Shown piece after piece: positions 1 to 9,245 of a stretch of 64,000 bases of DNA (the stretch's first letter is position 1; every line of letters starts with the position of its first letter). Source of the stretch: Ilex aquifolium (Eukaryota; Streptophyta; Magnoliopsida; Aquifoliales; Aquifoliaceae); NCBI GenBank assembly GCA_951799425.1, contig OX637398.1, positions 15,162,270 to 15,226,269 on the forward strand, read 5' to 3'. A program made the translations under genes and the position numbers. Below the pieces are notes generated by a model. That model did not search any database. It had not been told where the DNA came from and saw only the letters and a list, made by a program, of their open reading frames with translations.

Positions 1-104
1 CGTCATCCGAGCTCTAGAAAAATTCAGGTTTATAACATGTACTATAGTGGCAAATTACCGTTTTGCCCTTTTTCACAAAAGTTTAAATTTTCTCAGGTTT
101 TACA
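1..104 (-). repeat. 3' LTR, partial (first 104 bases of U3)
   Basis: These bases align without gaps to 7487-7590, the matching end of the 5' LTR, with 5 mismatches (about 95% identity). On the minus strand it starts TGTAAAACC directly after the polypurine tract. The rest of this LTR and the far target-site duplication lie outside the window. Confidence 0.95.
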
Positions 105-117
105 TTCTTCCCCCTTT
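105..117 (-). other. Polypurine tract (plus-strand primer)
   Basis: On the minus strand the 13 bases AAAGGGGGAAGAA sit directly before the TG of the 3' LTR. This is the expected place and composition for the RNase H-resistant primer of second-strand synthesis. The 81 bases between it and the integrase stop (118-198) show nothing else. Confidence 0.93.
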
Positions 118-198
118 AAAATAATTTCGTCCCCGAAATTCACACACTCAAGCACAGACAACCACATGCATATGCAACAATCATATAATACTAAATGA

Positions 199-1293
199 CT
201 ATAAGAATGTACCTCCATCCTCAAATAAGAAAGGATAATTAGCACGTATGGTGTCCTCACGCTCCCATGTTGCCTCTTCCACTCCTCGGTGCTGCCACAA
301 CACCTTCACAAGCCTCACGGTCTTGCCTCGTAAAACCTGTTCCCGGCTATCCATGACACGCACTGGTCCCTCCTCAAAGGTCCCATCCGCACCAACAACA
401 AGCTCGCCCCAATCCACGACATGCGTCGGATCTAGAGTATACTTCCGGAGCATGGAGACATGGAATACCGCGTGAACACCCGATAAAGTTGGTGGTAATG
501 CCAATCTATAGGCCACAGTGCCAACTCTCTCAAGTACCTCGAAGGGCCCAATATACCTCGGCGACAGCTTTCCCTGTTTGCCGAATCTGACCACTCCTCT
601 CTTAGGCATCACCTTCAAGAAGACGTGATCTCCCACCTCAAATTCCAGAGGTCGCCGCCGTCTATCGGCGTAGCTCTTCTGCCGGCTTTGAGCCGTGAGA
701 AGACGCTTCCTTATCAGGTCCACCTGCTCTGAGGCGTCTCTTATCAAGTCTGGACCCGTAGAGGGTCTTTCTCCAACCTCAGTCCAACAAACCGGAGAGC
801 GACAAGGCCTCCCATAAAGTGCCTCATAGGGTGCCATCTGTATGCTTGCCTGATAGCTGTTATTATAGGCGAATTCCACCAAGGGTAAATGTTCTTCCCA
901 GCTACCCTTGAGGTCTAGGACGCATGCCCGTAGCATGTCCTCTAATGTCTGGATGGTCCGTTCTGACTGACCGTCCGTTTGGGGATGAAAGGTTGTGCTC
1001 ATCCTCAACTGAGTCCTCATGACTCGCTGTAAACTCTCCCAAAAGTGAGCCGTAAACCTGGGATCCCAATTTGATACTATAGATACGGGCACCCCATGCA
1101 ACCAGACTATCTCCCGTATGTACAACCTGCAGAATTCTTCCAGCGTGAAGGTCATCCGCACCGCCAAAAAGTGTGCCGACTTCGTAAGCCGGTCCACTAT
1201 CACCCACACCGCATCATGTCCCCGCGATGTCCGTGGCAAGTGGGTCACAAAATCCATCATGACGTGCTCCCACTTCCATTCGGCCACTTCCAA
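199..1293 (-). pseudogene. Integrase core plus chromodomain (3' end of pol), catalytic residue lost
   Basis: An open stretch of 364 codons in the RT/RNase H frame, split from the upstream part by TAG at 1294-1296; its first codon is TTG, not a real start. The DDE core is recognisable: first Asp at residue 14 (motif MDFVTHLP), Glu at 111 (DGQSERT), and exactly 35 residues before that Glu an Asn at 75 (SNWDPRF) where the family has Asp. A GPF/Y-type module follows at about 249-285. A chromodomain-like segment lies at about 310-357, with the motif VKVLWQHRGVEEATWE. Chromodomains of this kind are known to steer integration towards heterochromatin. The Asp-to-Asn change would by itself abolish strand transfer, so the protein is judged dead apart from the upstream stops. 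Confidence 0.93.
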
Positions 1294-1998
1294 CTACTGG
1301 AGCATACCAGCTGGCCTTTGGTGTTCAGCCTTAATCTGCTGACATGTGAGGCATCTACTGACAAAGTCGCCAATATGTCTCTTCATCCCGCTCCAATAAT
1401 ACTGACGACGAAGATCATGATACATCTTCGTGCCGCCTGGATGCACCGCAAAACGAGAGCAATGGAACTCCCTGAGGACCTCCTTTCTCAGATCCGCCGA
1501 CTGGGGAACCACCACCCTTCCCCTAAACCGAAGACTACCATCTGAGTGAATGGCCCAGCCCTCATCACCAGTACCAGTCTGCACTCGGTCCCTTATGGAC
1601 GATAACTCTGAGTCCTGTCCTTGGGACTCGATCACTCTGCTCAATAGGGAAGGTGTAGCCACCAGACATCCCAAAGTGCCCTGAGCCTGGCCTATGTAGC
1701 GTAACCCGAACTGTCCTACAGTCTCGAGCATCTGCCATTCCCGGGAAGCCACACTAGCCAAGACTCCCTGTGACTTCCGGCTGAGTGCATCAGCCACCAC
1801 ATTTGTCTTACCAAGGTGGTAATGCAAAGTGAAGTCATAATCCTCCAAATACTTCATCCACCTGCGTTGCCTCATGTTGAGGTCCCGCTGTGTAAAGATG
1901 TATTTTAGACTTTTGTGGTCCGAAAACACCTCAAATTGTTCACCGTATAGATAGTGGCGCCAAGCCTTCAAGGCAAAGACAATGGCCGCCAACTCCAT
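1294..1998 (-). pseudogene. RNase H (most) and integrase zinc-binding domain
   Basis: An open stretch of 234 codons, same frame as RT and the integrase core. RNase H acidic residues are visible at Glu2 (ELAA), Asp27 (FSDHKSL) and Asp70 (VVADALSR). The first RNase H strand lies upstream in the broken stretch 1999-2208. From about residue 175 comes the HHCC zinc-binding domain of integrase: His179, His186, Cys216 and Cys219 (CLTC). It ends at TAG 1294-1296, just before the integrase core. The Met at 1998 is internal to the polyprotein and is not a translation start. Confidence 0.92.
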
Positions 1999-2208
1999 AT
2001 CATGCGTGGGGTAATTCTACTCGTGATTCTTCAACTGTCGAGAACCATAAGCCACCACTCTCCCGGACTGCATTAAGACACAACCGAGTCCATCCTTGGA
2101 GGCATCACAGTACACTGTGTAATTTTGTCCCCTCTCCGGAACAATCAAGATAGGAGCTGAAGTGAGCCTCCTCTTTAGTTCCTAGAATGCCTTCTCACAT
2201 GAATCATT
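1999..2208 (-). pseudogene. RT-RNase H connection and first RNase H strand, interrupted by two stops
   Basis: Reading on in the RT frame past TGA 2209-2211 gives recognisable pol protein, including a [16 protein letters not shown] RNase H first strand with its catalytic Asp. It is interrupted by TAG at 2182-2184 and TAG at 2017-2019. No frame change is needed between RT and RNase H, so the breaks here are point mutations. The TAG at 2182-2184 and the TGA at 2209-2211 each fit a single C-to-T or G-to-A change from the residue expected there (Gln, Trp), as seen in methylated plant transposons. Confidence 0.85.
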
Positions 2209-3246
2209 TCACTCGAACTTGACCTCCTTCCGGGTCAATCTAGTCATAGGTGCGGCTAGTCGGGAGAAGTCCTCGATGAACCTCCGGTAATACCCTGCCA
2301 ATCCCAAGAAACTACGTATCTCGAAGACTGACTTTGGCCTCTCCCAACTCATAATTGCCTCAACTTTCTCCGGGTCAACTGACACCCCCGAAGCTGACAC
2401 CACGTGTCCCAAAAATTTCACCTCCGTGAGCCAAAATTCACACTTGCTGAACTTGGCATACAATTGATGGTCCCTCAAGGCCTGAAGAACAATCCTTAAG
2501 TGACCCCCATGCTCCTCTTCAGATTTGGAGTAGATCAAGATGTCGTCAACAAACACTACAACAAACTGATCTAAATAGGGTTGGAACACCCTATGCATGA
2601 GATCCATGAATGCCGCCGGGACATTCGTTAATCCAAATGGCATCACCGTGAACTCGAAATGCCCGTACCGCGTTCTGAACGCCGTCTTAGGGATATCTGC
2701 CTCCTTAATCCTCAACTGATGGTAGCCCGTGCGGAGATCTATCTTAGAGTAGACCCGCGCTCCCCTCAGCTGATCAAACAGGTCATCAATTCTCGGCAAA
2801 GGGTACCTATTCTTGATGGTGACCCGGTTCAACTGCCGATAGTCTATACACAACCGAATAGTCTTATCCTTCTTTTTAGCAAACAATACCGGAGCACTCC
2901 AAGGTGAAGTGCTCAGTCTAATGAAACCTTTGTCCAATAATTCTTGTAGTTGGACCTTGTGTTCTTGCAACTCGGCTGGCGCCATCCTATGTGGAGTCAT
3001 AGAAATTGGAGAAGTACCCGGATGCAACTCAATGCTAAAGTCCACATCCCTATGGGGAGGTAATCCCGGTAGTTCGTCTGGAAAAATGTCCTCATACTCA
3101 CATACTACCCGAGGTAGACCCAATTCTTGTCTCGTCTCGTCTTCTAGGGTAAGGCTCGCAAGCCAACCCATCAACTGCCCATGCCATCGAGAGTCATACA
3201 CGGCTTGGGGCAAAGCATCATGTTTTCCCCCTGAAACTTGAAACAA
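2209..3246 (-). pseudogene. Reverse transcriptase domain of pol
   Basis: 345 open codons. RT motifs in order: the entry motif [13 protein letters not shown] near residue 58, [17 protein letters not shown] near 124-140, [13 protein letters not shown] with a catalytic Asp near 170, MPFGLTN near 202-208, the catalytic FVDD box at 232-235, and the FLGHVVS and [12 protein letters not shown] thumb motifs near 278 and 313. The length to the connection domain is normal for Ty3 elements. The first residues are in a different frame from the protease above; the true join is at the G/A run 3223-3231. The stretch ends at TGA 2209-2211 where a Trp codon is usual. Confidence 0.94.
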
Positions 3247-3596
3247 ACACCGTCCGGTGTATAAGTAGTGACCCTCTTCCTATCACAATCAATAACGACC
3301 CGATGTGCCGCCAACCAGTCCATCCCAAGGATGACATCGAACTCCGACATGTCCATAACTCTAATGTCCATAGTGAGTAGAATCCCCGAGAACTCTAACT
3401 CACAACCCTGACATATCTGATTTACACACACCCTAGCTCCTAGGGGTGAATTCACATACAACGACTCTTCCGAGGCATCAACCTCTAAGCCCAAATCCCT
3501 CACACATGATGCAGAAATGAATGAATGCGATGCACCAGAGTCAAATAACACTCTAGCCCATAAGCGAGAAATTAGAAATGTACCCTGAATGACCAA
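3171..3596 (-). pseudogene. Aspartic protease domain of pol
   Basis: It directly follows the gag stop in the same frame; its first codon is TTG and it has no start of its own. The active site LFDSGASHSF puts the catalytic Asp at residue 19, and a GMDWL motif is at 91-95, both typical of Ty3-type retropepsins. Real protease sequence ends near 3231. After that the frame runs into unrelated residues, while the neighbouring frame continues as pol. Moving from this frame to the RT frame equals loss of one base in the run GGGGGAAAA (minus strand). Confidence 0.9.
3223..3231 (-). other. Frame-change site between protease and RT (G5A4 run)
   Basis: Above this run the protease frame matches the pol family, and below it the frame shifted by -1 does. 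The zero-frame codons CAG GGG GAA AAC do not form a canonical X_XXY_YYZ slippery heptamer. A one-base loss in a homopolymer in a decaying copy is therefore more likely than programmed frameshifting. Confidence 0.75.
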
Positions 3597-4793
3597 CTAG
3601 TCCACTGGCTCAGCCTGAGGTGTAATGGCGTAGACACGCCCTTGGGTCCCCGAAGTCCCGGCCTGCATGCCCTGTCCTCGGCCTCGACCCATGCTTTGGC
3701 CCATCTGGCCTGACGACGGAGTCCCCGCTCGGAAAATAGTAGGGGTCTGAGTAGCACCCTGGAACTGATATTGGTTTCCCTGGCCCATGGTGGGGTAGGG
3801 AGGAACAAAATGTGTCTGTGGCTGTCCCACTGATGACTGGGACTGAGATGTCCCATAGTTCTGGGATCCTTGCCTCTGGGGACAATCCCGCCTCATATGC
3901 CCCGGTTGGTGGCAATGGAAACATGTCTTCTGGCTTGCCTGGTAGGTAGTCCTGAAGTTTCTACCGCCTTGGGAAAGTTTACCTTGGCCTTGGCCTTGAT
4001 AGCCGCGGCCCTGGCCTTGTTGTCCTTGTGGAGTAGAAGTCCTCTGCTTCTTCCCCGAGCTAGAAGAAGAGGATTGGCCCTCCTTCTTCTTATCCTTAGC
4101 ACCCGCCTCACGGATGCTTCGTGCATCGTTAACCTCCCTCTCAATGGCCATAGCTGTCTCGACCATAGAGTCCAAGTCTTGCAGGCGGAGGCCCACAATC
4201 TTTCCCCGGATGGATAGTTTCAACTCATCCTCAAACCTTCTTACCTTGGCCATATCCGTGGCCACGTAATCATCAGCAAATCGGGCTAATTCTGTGAACT
4301 TAGCCACATATTCCATTACAGTCATTGACCCTTGCTTCAATTCTAGGAATTCTCGGGCCTTTGCATGTCGAACGGCCGTTGGGAAATATTTACCCATGAA
4401 GAGTTCATTAAACTCTCTCCATGTCATGGCCTCTAAGTTCTTCGAGGCCGTCACCCAGTCCCACCACAATTGGGCTTCTCCCTCTAACTGGAACGCAGCT
4501 AGTCGTATCTTAGTAGCGTCTGAGGTGACTTCCATTGCCCCTAAGATCTTATTGACTTGCCGGAACCAATGGTCTGCCACCATCGGATCCGCCCCTCCCA
4601 CGAAGACTGGAGGTTTGTGTGCTTTAAACTGTTGGAGGTTACTCGTGCCTCTATGCCCGACATTTGCACTAGCTTGTGCCACCGTAGCCGCCATCATGCC
4701 CATGGTTTCCGTAAACGCTTGTTGGTCGAAGACCGGTGGTGGTTAATTGTTGTTCCGTCCACCGCCTCGACGTCCTCTTCTTCCACTTGCCAT
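3597..4793 (-). pseudogene. gag (capsid/nucleocapsid), nonsense at codon 17
   Basis: The likely native start is ATG 4791-4793, followed by a short basic Gly/Arg-rich N-terminus. An in-frame TAA at 4743-4745 interrupts it after 16 codons. A second in-frame ATG at 4701-4703 opens 368 codons to TAG 3597-3599. Counted from that Met, a retrotransposon capsid domain lies at about 30-190 (WFRQVNKIL, a WW pair near 80). A basic Ser/Lys then Gln/Gly-rich linker follows at 200-250. A CCHC zinc knuckle is at 261-274 (CFHCHQPGHMRRDC), and the tail is Gln/Gly-rich. gag and pol share one frame across TAG, so either readthrough or, more likely given the other stops, a nonsense mutation separates them. Confidence 0.92.
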
Positions 4794-5130
4794 CTACACA
4801 CACGTCAAGTGGCAATGGCACAATAACTTAGTATCCCGAGATAGGGACCAAAGTTAAAACCTTCAGTTTCATTGTCCCACTAGTAGAGCGCATGCCTCCA
4901 ATAGTAGACATCTACACCTTGAACTATCCCGTTTATTCACTTTCTCACTCCCAAGGTTAAGTTCTCTAACCCTAGTGTGTCCATTTTCCATACATATTGT
5001 ATCACGCATATAATTTACACAACACATACCACATAACATGTAGCAATTTATTCACATAATGTGTAATGCTCAATGAATGCAATGGTCTAGACCCATGCCC
5101 CATCAAGCCCTAGGTAAATCGCATACCTAG
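4794..5130 (-). other. Element 5' untranslated leader between primer site and gag
   Basis: This 337-bp stretch has no convincing open frame. On the minus strand it lies between the tRNA primer site and the gag ATG, where packaging and dimerisation signals would be expected. I cannot identify any by eye. Confidence 0.7.
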
Positions 5131-5142
5131 GCTCTGATACCA
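5131..5142 (-). other. Primer binding site for initiator-Met tRNA
   Basis: On the minus strand the bases TGGTATCAGAGC lie three bases inside the 5' LTR end (5146). They match the 3' end of plant initiator methionine tRNA, the usual first-strand primer of plant Ty3 and Ty1 elements. The site fixes element orientation and the LTR boundary. Confidence 0.95.
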
Positions 5143-5430
5143 AGCTGTGACGCCCCATTTTACGGGAGTCCTATATTAACAGTTGATCATCCCTCAACCC
5201 GCGTAAGTACCCGTGAATGTCGCTCAACCCAACACCACATCGTTAGCATCCCCTTAACCGGGATCATAGCCCACAATTGTAAAGTGGATTCAATTATTCA
5301 TTGGGCTCAACCAAGATCCAACATACTATGATTTATCTTCCATTATAGTCCATTTACATCAGTGGAGGGAGGGAAAACGTAGATCGAAAATAGGGCAAGC
5401 AGTTTTAAAAATATGAGTTTTCTTGAGAGT

Positions 5431-5540
5431 GTACCGGTAGTACCGGTACGGATTGCCCACTGGAAGATGCGTACCGGTACGGATTGCTCACTGGAAAATG
5501 CGTACTGGTACGGCAGTGTACCGGTACCCAGTACCGGTAC
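5431..5540. repeat. 31-bp direct repeats carrying GTACCGGTAC palindromes
   Basis: Exact or near-exact copies of the palindromic decamer GTACCGGTAC lie at 5440, 5471, 5502 (one mismatch), 5518 and about 5531, with a partial copy at 5431. The first three are spaced exactly 31 bp apart, separated by near-identical 21-bp linkers. The cluster is inside the LTR, in its R/U5 part if the TATA call is right. Its function is unknown; protein-binding sites or hairpins are possible. Confidence 0.9.
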
Positions 5541-6779
5541 CCTCTGCCCAGTTTTTCCCTTTTTCATCCATTCATCATTTTCAATTCATTCAAAACCTTC
5601 TCCAATTCATCCAATACATGTGTAATAAGAATTCCATGTAAAACATGATTTGTACAAGTTTCATTACAATTGATTCCATATATTTACATATCAAAATTGA
5701 ATTTTCACAAAAACTTTACAAAATAACCATAAAAGCCATAAGTCGGCTTTCTTCAACCTTGGGGCTCGAAACGGGAACCGTCCGCCGGTGTAAACCCCGC
5801 ACCTGAAATGTTTTTCCCACAAATGGTGAGTCACGCTCAATAGGGTATCTCCTAAAGAGGCTACTCCCCAACCTATATGCATATGAAATGTTCACATGCC
5901 ACAAAACAACGATTCATAACATTCCAATTTAGAATATGCATTCCATGTTGGAAGCTACCATGCCATGCCATGAAATGAGATGAGACTCACTCACGCTCAT
6001 CATTCCGAGCCCTTCCCGGCTCCTTCATACATGCAAGTGCCAATATGTACTAACCCGTCATTTATGTTGTGCATCAAATAACATTTCATTCTACGGTCTT
6101 TATAGGGGTGGATGTTCATGGACTCACACCAAGGGTCACCCAACCCACACGAAATTTACGGATTTCCATCGAGGGTTCCACGTACACCCACACACTTCAT
6201 GGGCCGAGTCAAGGGAGTGCGTATCCCAATCACCGAGTCTTGCACCCGAGGGATCTTCTAGCCCTTCTTGCTACCCCAACCCTATCAACATGCAAATCGT
6301 GAGACTCGACTAGGTCATCGACCCAGCTCACGCGAGCCCACTAATCATCCACCAAACGAGGTGAAGACAACCACCATGCACACACACCCACTAAATGCGA
6401 TGTTCCCGTGCATATACAATATGATGTCTCATTGCCACCAAAATACAATGTTCAAACATGACATGAGTGACATATGAACATTTTTAACACGTTTCACACA
6501 TTTCATGGCAAAATCATATCATAAGCATATAATTCCCATAACACAATTTCTAAGCATGTTATCACATAATCATGCTATCAACACTTTAAATTCTCAAGGT
6601 ATTTATACAAACACATAACATGCCCACAATTCCATATAACACAAGAATCACATTGGGTATGTTTCACATCTCCAATTCTAGAAATCACAACTAGCAATTT
6701 ATAATTATCAATCCATGCTAGGATTCATCTTTACCCTTATTCAATACCCATTTCACCCAAATTAACAACAATAGGCAAA

Positions 6780-6781
<2 letters not shown>

Positions 6782-6843
<62 letters not shown>
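6782..6843. repeat. (AT)31 microsatellite inside the 5' LTR
   Basis: A pure alternating AT run of 62 bases. It is likely to vary in length between copies and between sequencing reads. Confidence 0.97.
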
Positions 6844-6847
<4 letters not shown>

Positions 6848-7192
6848 CTACCCATTTCACCTAAGCATTCTAGGTGTGGAATAAACCTTGGTAGGATGGA
6901 ACCCTACCTCTTGAAGCGTAGAGAACAACGTTGAGAAGCTATGAGAACTCCAAACGAAGTGGAACCCTCCCTCTCCCAAAATCCCGTTCTTCAAATCACT
7001 CCAAAACTCGACCTCCTTGGTATGGTTTTGTAGCCCTCGACGAGGAGAACAACTTTTGTTCTTGGCCTAAGTGGATTTGAGCTCTCAATCTCCGTAGATC
7101 GTAGAGAGAAGGTGGAGAACTCAAGCCCTTTCCCTCTCTTCTTTCTCACGTGTATCGGCTGAACAAATGGGGAGAAAATCTAATTTTCTCCC

Positions 7193-7212
7193 CTTTAAAT
7201 ACCCTTTAAATA
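7193..7212 (-). promoter_or_regulatory. Candidate TATA region of the LTR promoter
   Basis: On the minus strand two copies of TATTTAAAG lie 11 bp apart, about 380 bp into the LTR. They are followed by a CT-rich, leader-like stretch (about 6900-7160). This is a typical layout for the U3/R boundary in plant LTRs. No start site can be proven from sequence. Confidence 0.4.
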
Positions 7213-7590
7213 CTTGGCCCACAATGCGCCACACGACCATTATTTTCCGGGTTCGTTTTAGCCTCGAAACGATTAAATTTCGCTCCGGTTCAAGTTCAAA
7301 ATATTTTTATTTTAACTTGCCGTCATTTATTTCCCAAAATTTAAAATTTTATTCAGAATTTCGTTTTTGGGTCTCCCAAGGCTCGACCGCCTCGTAAAAC
7401 GCGAAAAATCTGATTAACTCAGAATTCAATGAAATTTGACAGGGTAACTAGATTTCGCGAGATGAATCCAACAGTGATATCCGTTTCGTCATCCGAGCTC
7501 TAGAAAAATTCAGGTTTACAACCTGTACCATAGTGGCAAATTACCGTTTTGCCTTTTTTCACAAAAGTTTAAATTTTCTCGGGTTTTACA

Positions 7591-7595
7591 ATAAA
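7591..7595. other. Candidate target-site duplication, right copy (ATAAA)
   Basis: Ty3 elements duplicate 5 bp on insertion. The five bases after the LTR are ATAAA, which in every other satellite unit sit at the same phase after an A-run. The left copy would lie beyond the window start, so this is unproven. Confidence 0.5.
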
Positions 7596-8666
7596 GGTCA
7601 CTTGTATGGTGCTTCAGTTTTAACTAAGTGTCCGTACTCTGTGTATCTTCTCTCGACAAATGATTTTCAATCGTCGATTATCCTCAGCACTGATGGGTGG
7701 AACTACTGTTAGTGTAGGGGCATGGGTGGAATCACTACTGTTTAATAAAAACCATTTGATGATACAAACTCGTGTATAGTTTTGCCACCTCAAGAAGCTC
7801 ATTTCTTGATGTCTGTCCATAGCAAAGCACAATTGACTCACCGAGTTTATTGAATATCGTCCGGTTCAGCGGATTTGGACCAGAACTGCCCGGTTCATTG
7901 GTTTTTACTGGGTTTTCTACTTAAACCATCTAATACATTACCCTGTCCGGTTTAATGGCCGGTTCACCAGTTTACCGGGTTAACCCGCTGGGCGGGGCCG
8001 GGTTATAAAACACTGGTGCAAATAGTAAAAGATACAAGACAATGATGGTAAAATTTTAGAATCTGCTAAATTGATATAGTCTCGGTAAATTAGGTATAAT
8101 GTTTTACTCAGATATCGAATTTACATGATTCTTATATATTTGGAAAACATACATCCAACACTACAATGTTGACTGAAATAAAATTCCTCAAATTCAAATT
8201 GTTTGATGGTCAAAATTGAGCTGCAAGTTTAAGGTAGTGCATAGATTCCGACAATCAGAGCAATCAGACAGGGTCCCAGTATTTTGGGCATAACTTTCGA
8301 CTCGAACGTCCACATAAATTGATTTAAACAAGGCTCGCACATATATATTCAAGGCTACAACTTTGTCAGAATTAGAGGTATTCAGATTTAAATTATTTCT
8401 TGGCCAAAAATGGTCTGCAAGTTAAACTAAATGCACAGATCCAGACAGCTTGTGACGGGAGTGTGAAACATTAATGATGAATGCTCCAAGCGGCTAGAAT
8501 GATTCAAGTCTCAAACTCAATAGAGCTCAATTATAAAAAGGGCATGAAGAAAAGAGTGGAGAACATATCCCATTAAGTATTCTAAGAGTATTATACACAT
8601 TCAAAAACTGCTATACATTGTGAAAATTTTGTTATAGAGCTTGTTCTTTTCTTCTCTCTTGTTGTA

Positions 8667-9245
8667 ATCTTGTTGAGTGATCATCTTTGTAAACAGAGGG
8701 GAAGTTTATTGTATTGAATAAACTTAAAGCTATGAGGTGTATCTTCATCCCATCGAAGAAGACGGTGATCGTAAAAGTATTGATCTTCACCGGTTGAAGA
8801 AAGTGGAAATAGTGAAAATGAAGGTCAAAGAAGAGGTTGAAGAGAGGACGTAGGTCATCGGTGGAACTCTATAAATATTGTTTGTCTTTATTTTTTTCCT
8901 TTCTCTACTCCATCATTATTATTTCATTTCTCACCATATCATTATACATTTTACTATTTCTTACATTGCCTAATTAGTTAGAATTAAATAAATTAAAAAT
9001 TAGTAACTAACAAAAACAACCTGATTCACCCCCATTTTTTGGTTGCATATGGGCCAACAAAATGTCATACATAATCACTTCTATATATTTTACTATTGCT
9101 TACATTGCATAATTAGTTATAATTAAATAAATTAAAAATTAGTCACTTACAAAAACAACCTAATTCACCCTCTTTTAAGGTTGCATTTGGGCCAACAGCA
9201 TGTCATACATAGTCACCTCCATGTTAGGAAGTGAGTCATATTTCA
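8667..9245 (+). mobile_element. Extra segment of U1: remnant resembling the R/U5 end of a copia-type LTR
   Basis: In all other units GTTGTA joins directly to CTATTTTTG; in U1 these are separated by 579 bp. The extra DNA continues the LTR-like leader and runs into an AACCTGATTCACCCCC-type end, then GGGCCAACA. This resembles the U5 end of plant copia LTRs (remembered resemblance, not searched). It reads naturally as the original context, from which the other units lost this part. Confidence 0.55.
8943..9220 (+). repeat. 139-bp tandem duplication within U1
   Basis: Copy one (8943-9081) and copy two (9082-9220) are diverged versions of the same LTR-end-like sequence. Both contain a TTACATTGC stretch, an AATTAAATAAATTAAAAATT stretch, a TTCACCC stretch and GGGCCAACA. 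It occurs only in U1. Confidence 0.88.

Larger units (their letters stand above)
1..7590 (-). mobile_element. Ty3/gypsy chromovirus (Tekay/Del-like), degenerate, 3' LTR truncated by window edge
   Basis: A single LTR retrotransposon read from high to low coordinates. Seen: 5' LTR, tRNA-iMet primer site, gag with a CCHC zinc knuckle, aspartic protease, RT, RNase H, integrase with a C-terminal chromodomain, polypurine tract, and the start of the 3' LTR. The order PR-RT-RH-IN is that of Ty3/gypsy elements. The chromodomain at the integrase end and LTRs over 2.4 kb fit the Tekay/Del group of plant chromoviruses; the group name rests on remembered family traits, not on a search. The internal region is 5041 bp, so the full element would be about 9.9 kb. 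All coding parts carry stops or a frame change, so this copy cannot make its own proteins. The right end (TG...CA) abuts the satellite array. Confidence 0.93.
5146..7590 (-). repeat. 5' LTR, complete, 2445 bp
   Basis: The edges are set by TG...CA ends, by the primer site at one side and by the match of 7487-7590 to the 3' LTR at the other. Both strands read TG...CA. It contains an array of GTACCGGTAC palindromes (5431-5540), an (AT)31 run (6782-6843) and a likely TATA region (7193-7212). The short open frames inside it have no recognisable domain and are treated as chance. Long LTRs of this size are common in Tekay/Del elements. Confidence 0.93.

Noticed and set aside
3223..3231. Programmed -1 frameshifting between protease and RT
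   Set aside because: No canonical slippery heptamer in the right phase, related elements usually keep PR-RT in one frame, and this copy has many other breaks.
2659..3241. Plus-strand open frames opposite RT and protease
   Set aside because: They are antisense shadows of conserved pol codons and show no family features.
5131..5142. A tRNA gene
   Set aside because: Only the complement of the tRNA 3' end is present, placed as a primer site beside the LTR; there is no cloverleaf.
5343..7397. Several 60-77-codon open frames on both strands in the LTR
   Set aside because: Low-complexity or unrecognisable translations, no shared domain, and position inside a non-coding LTR.
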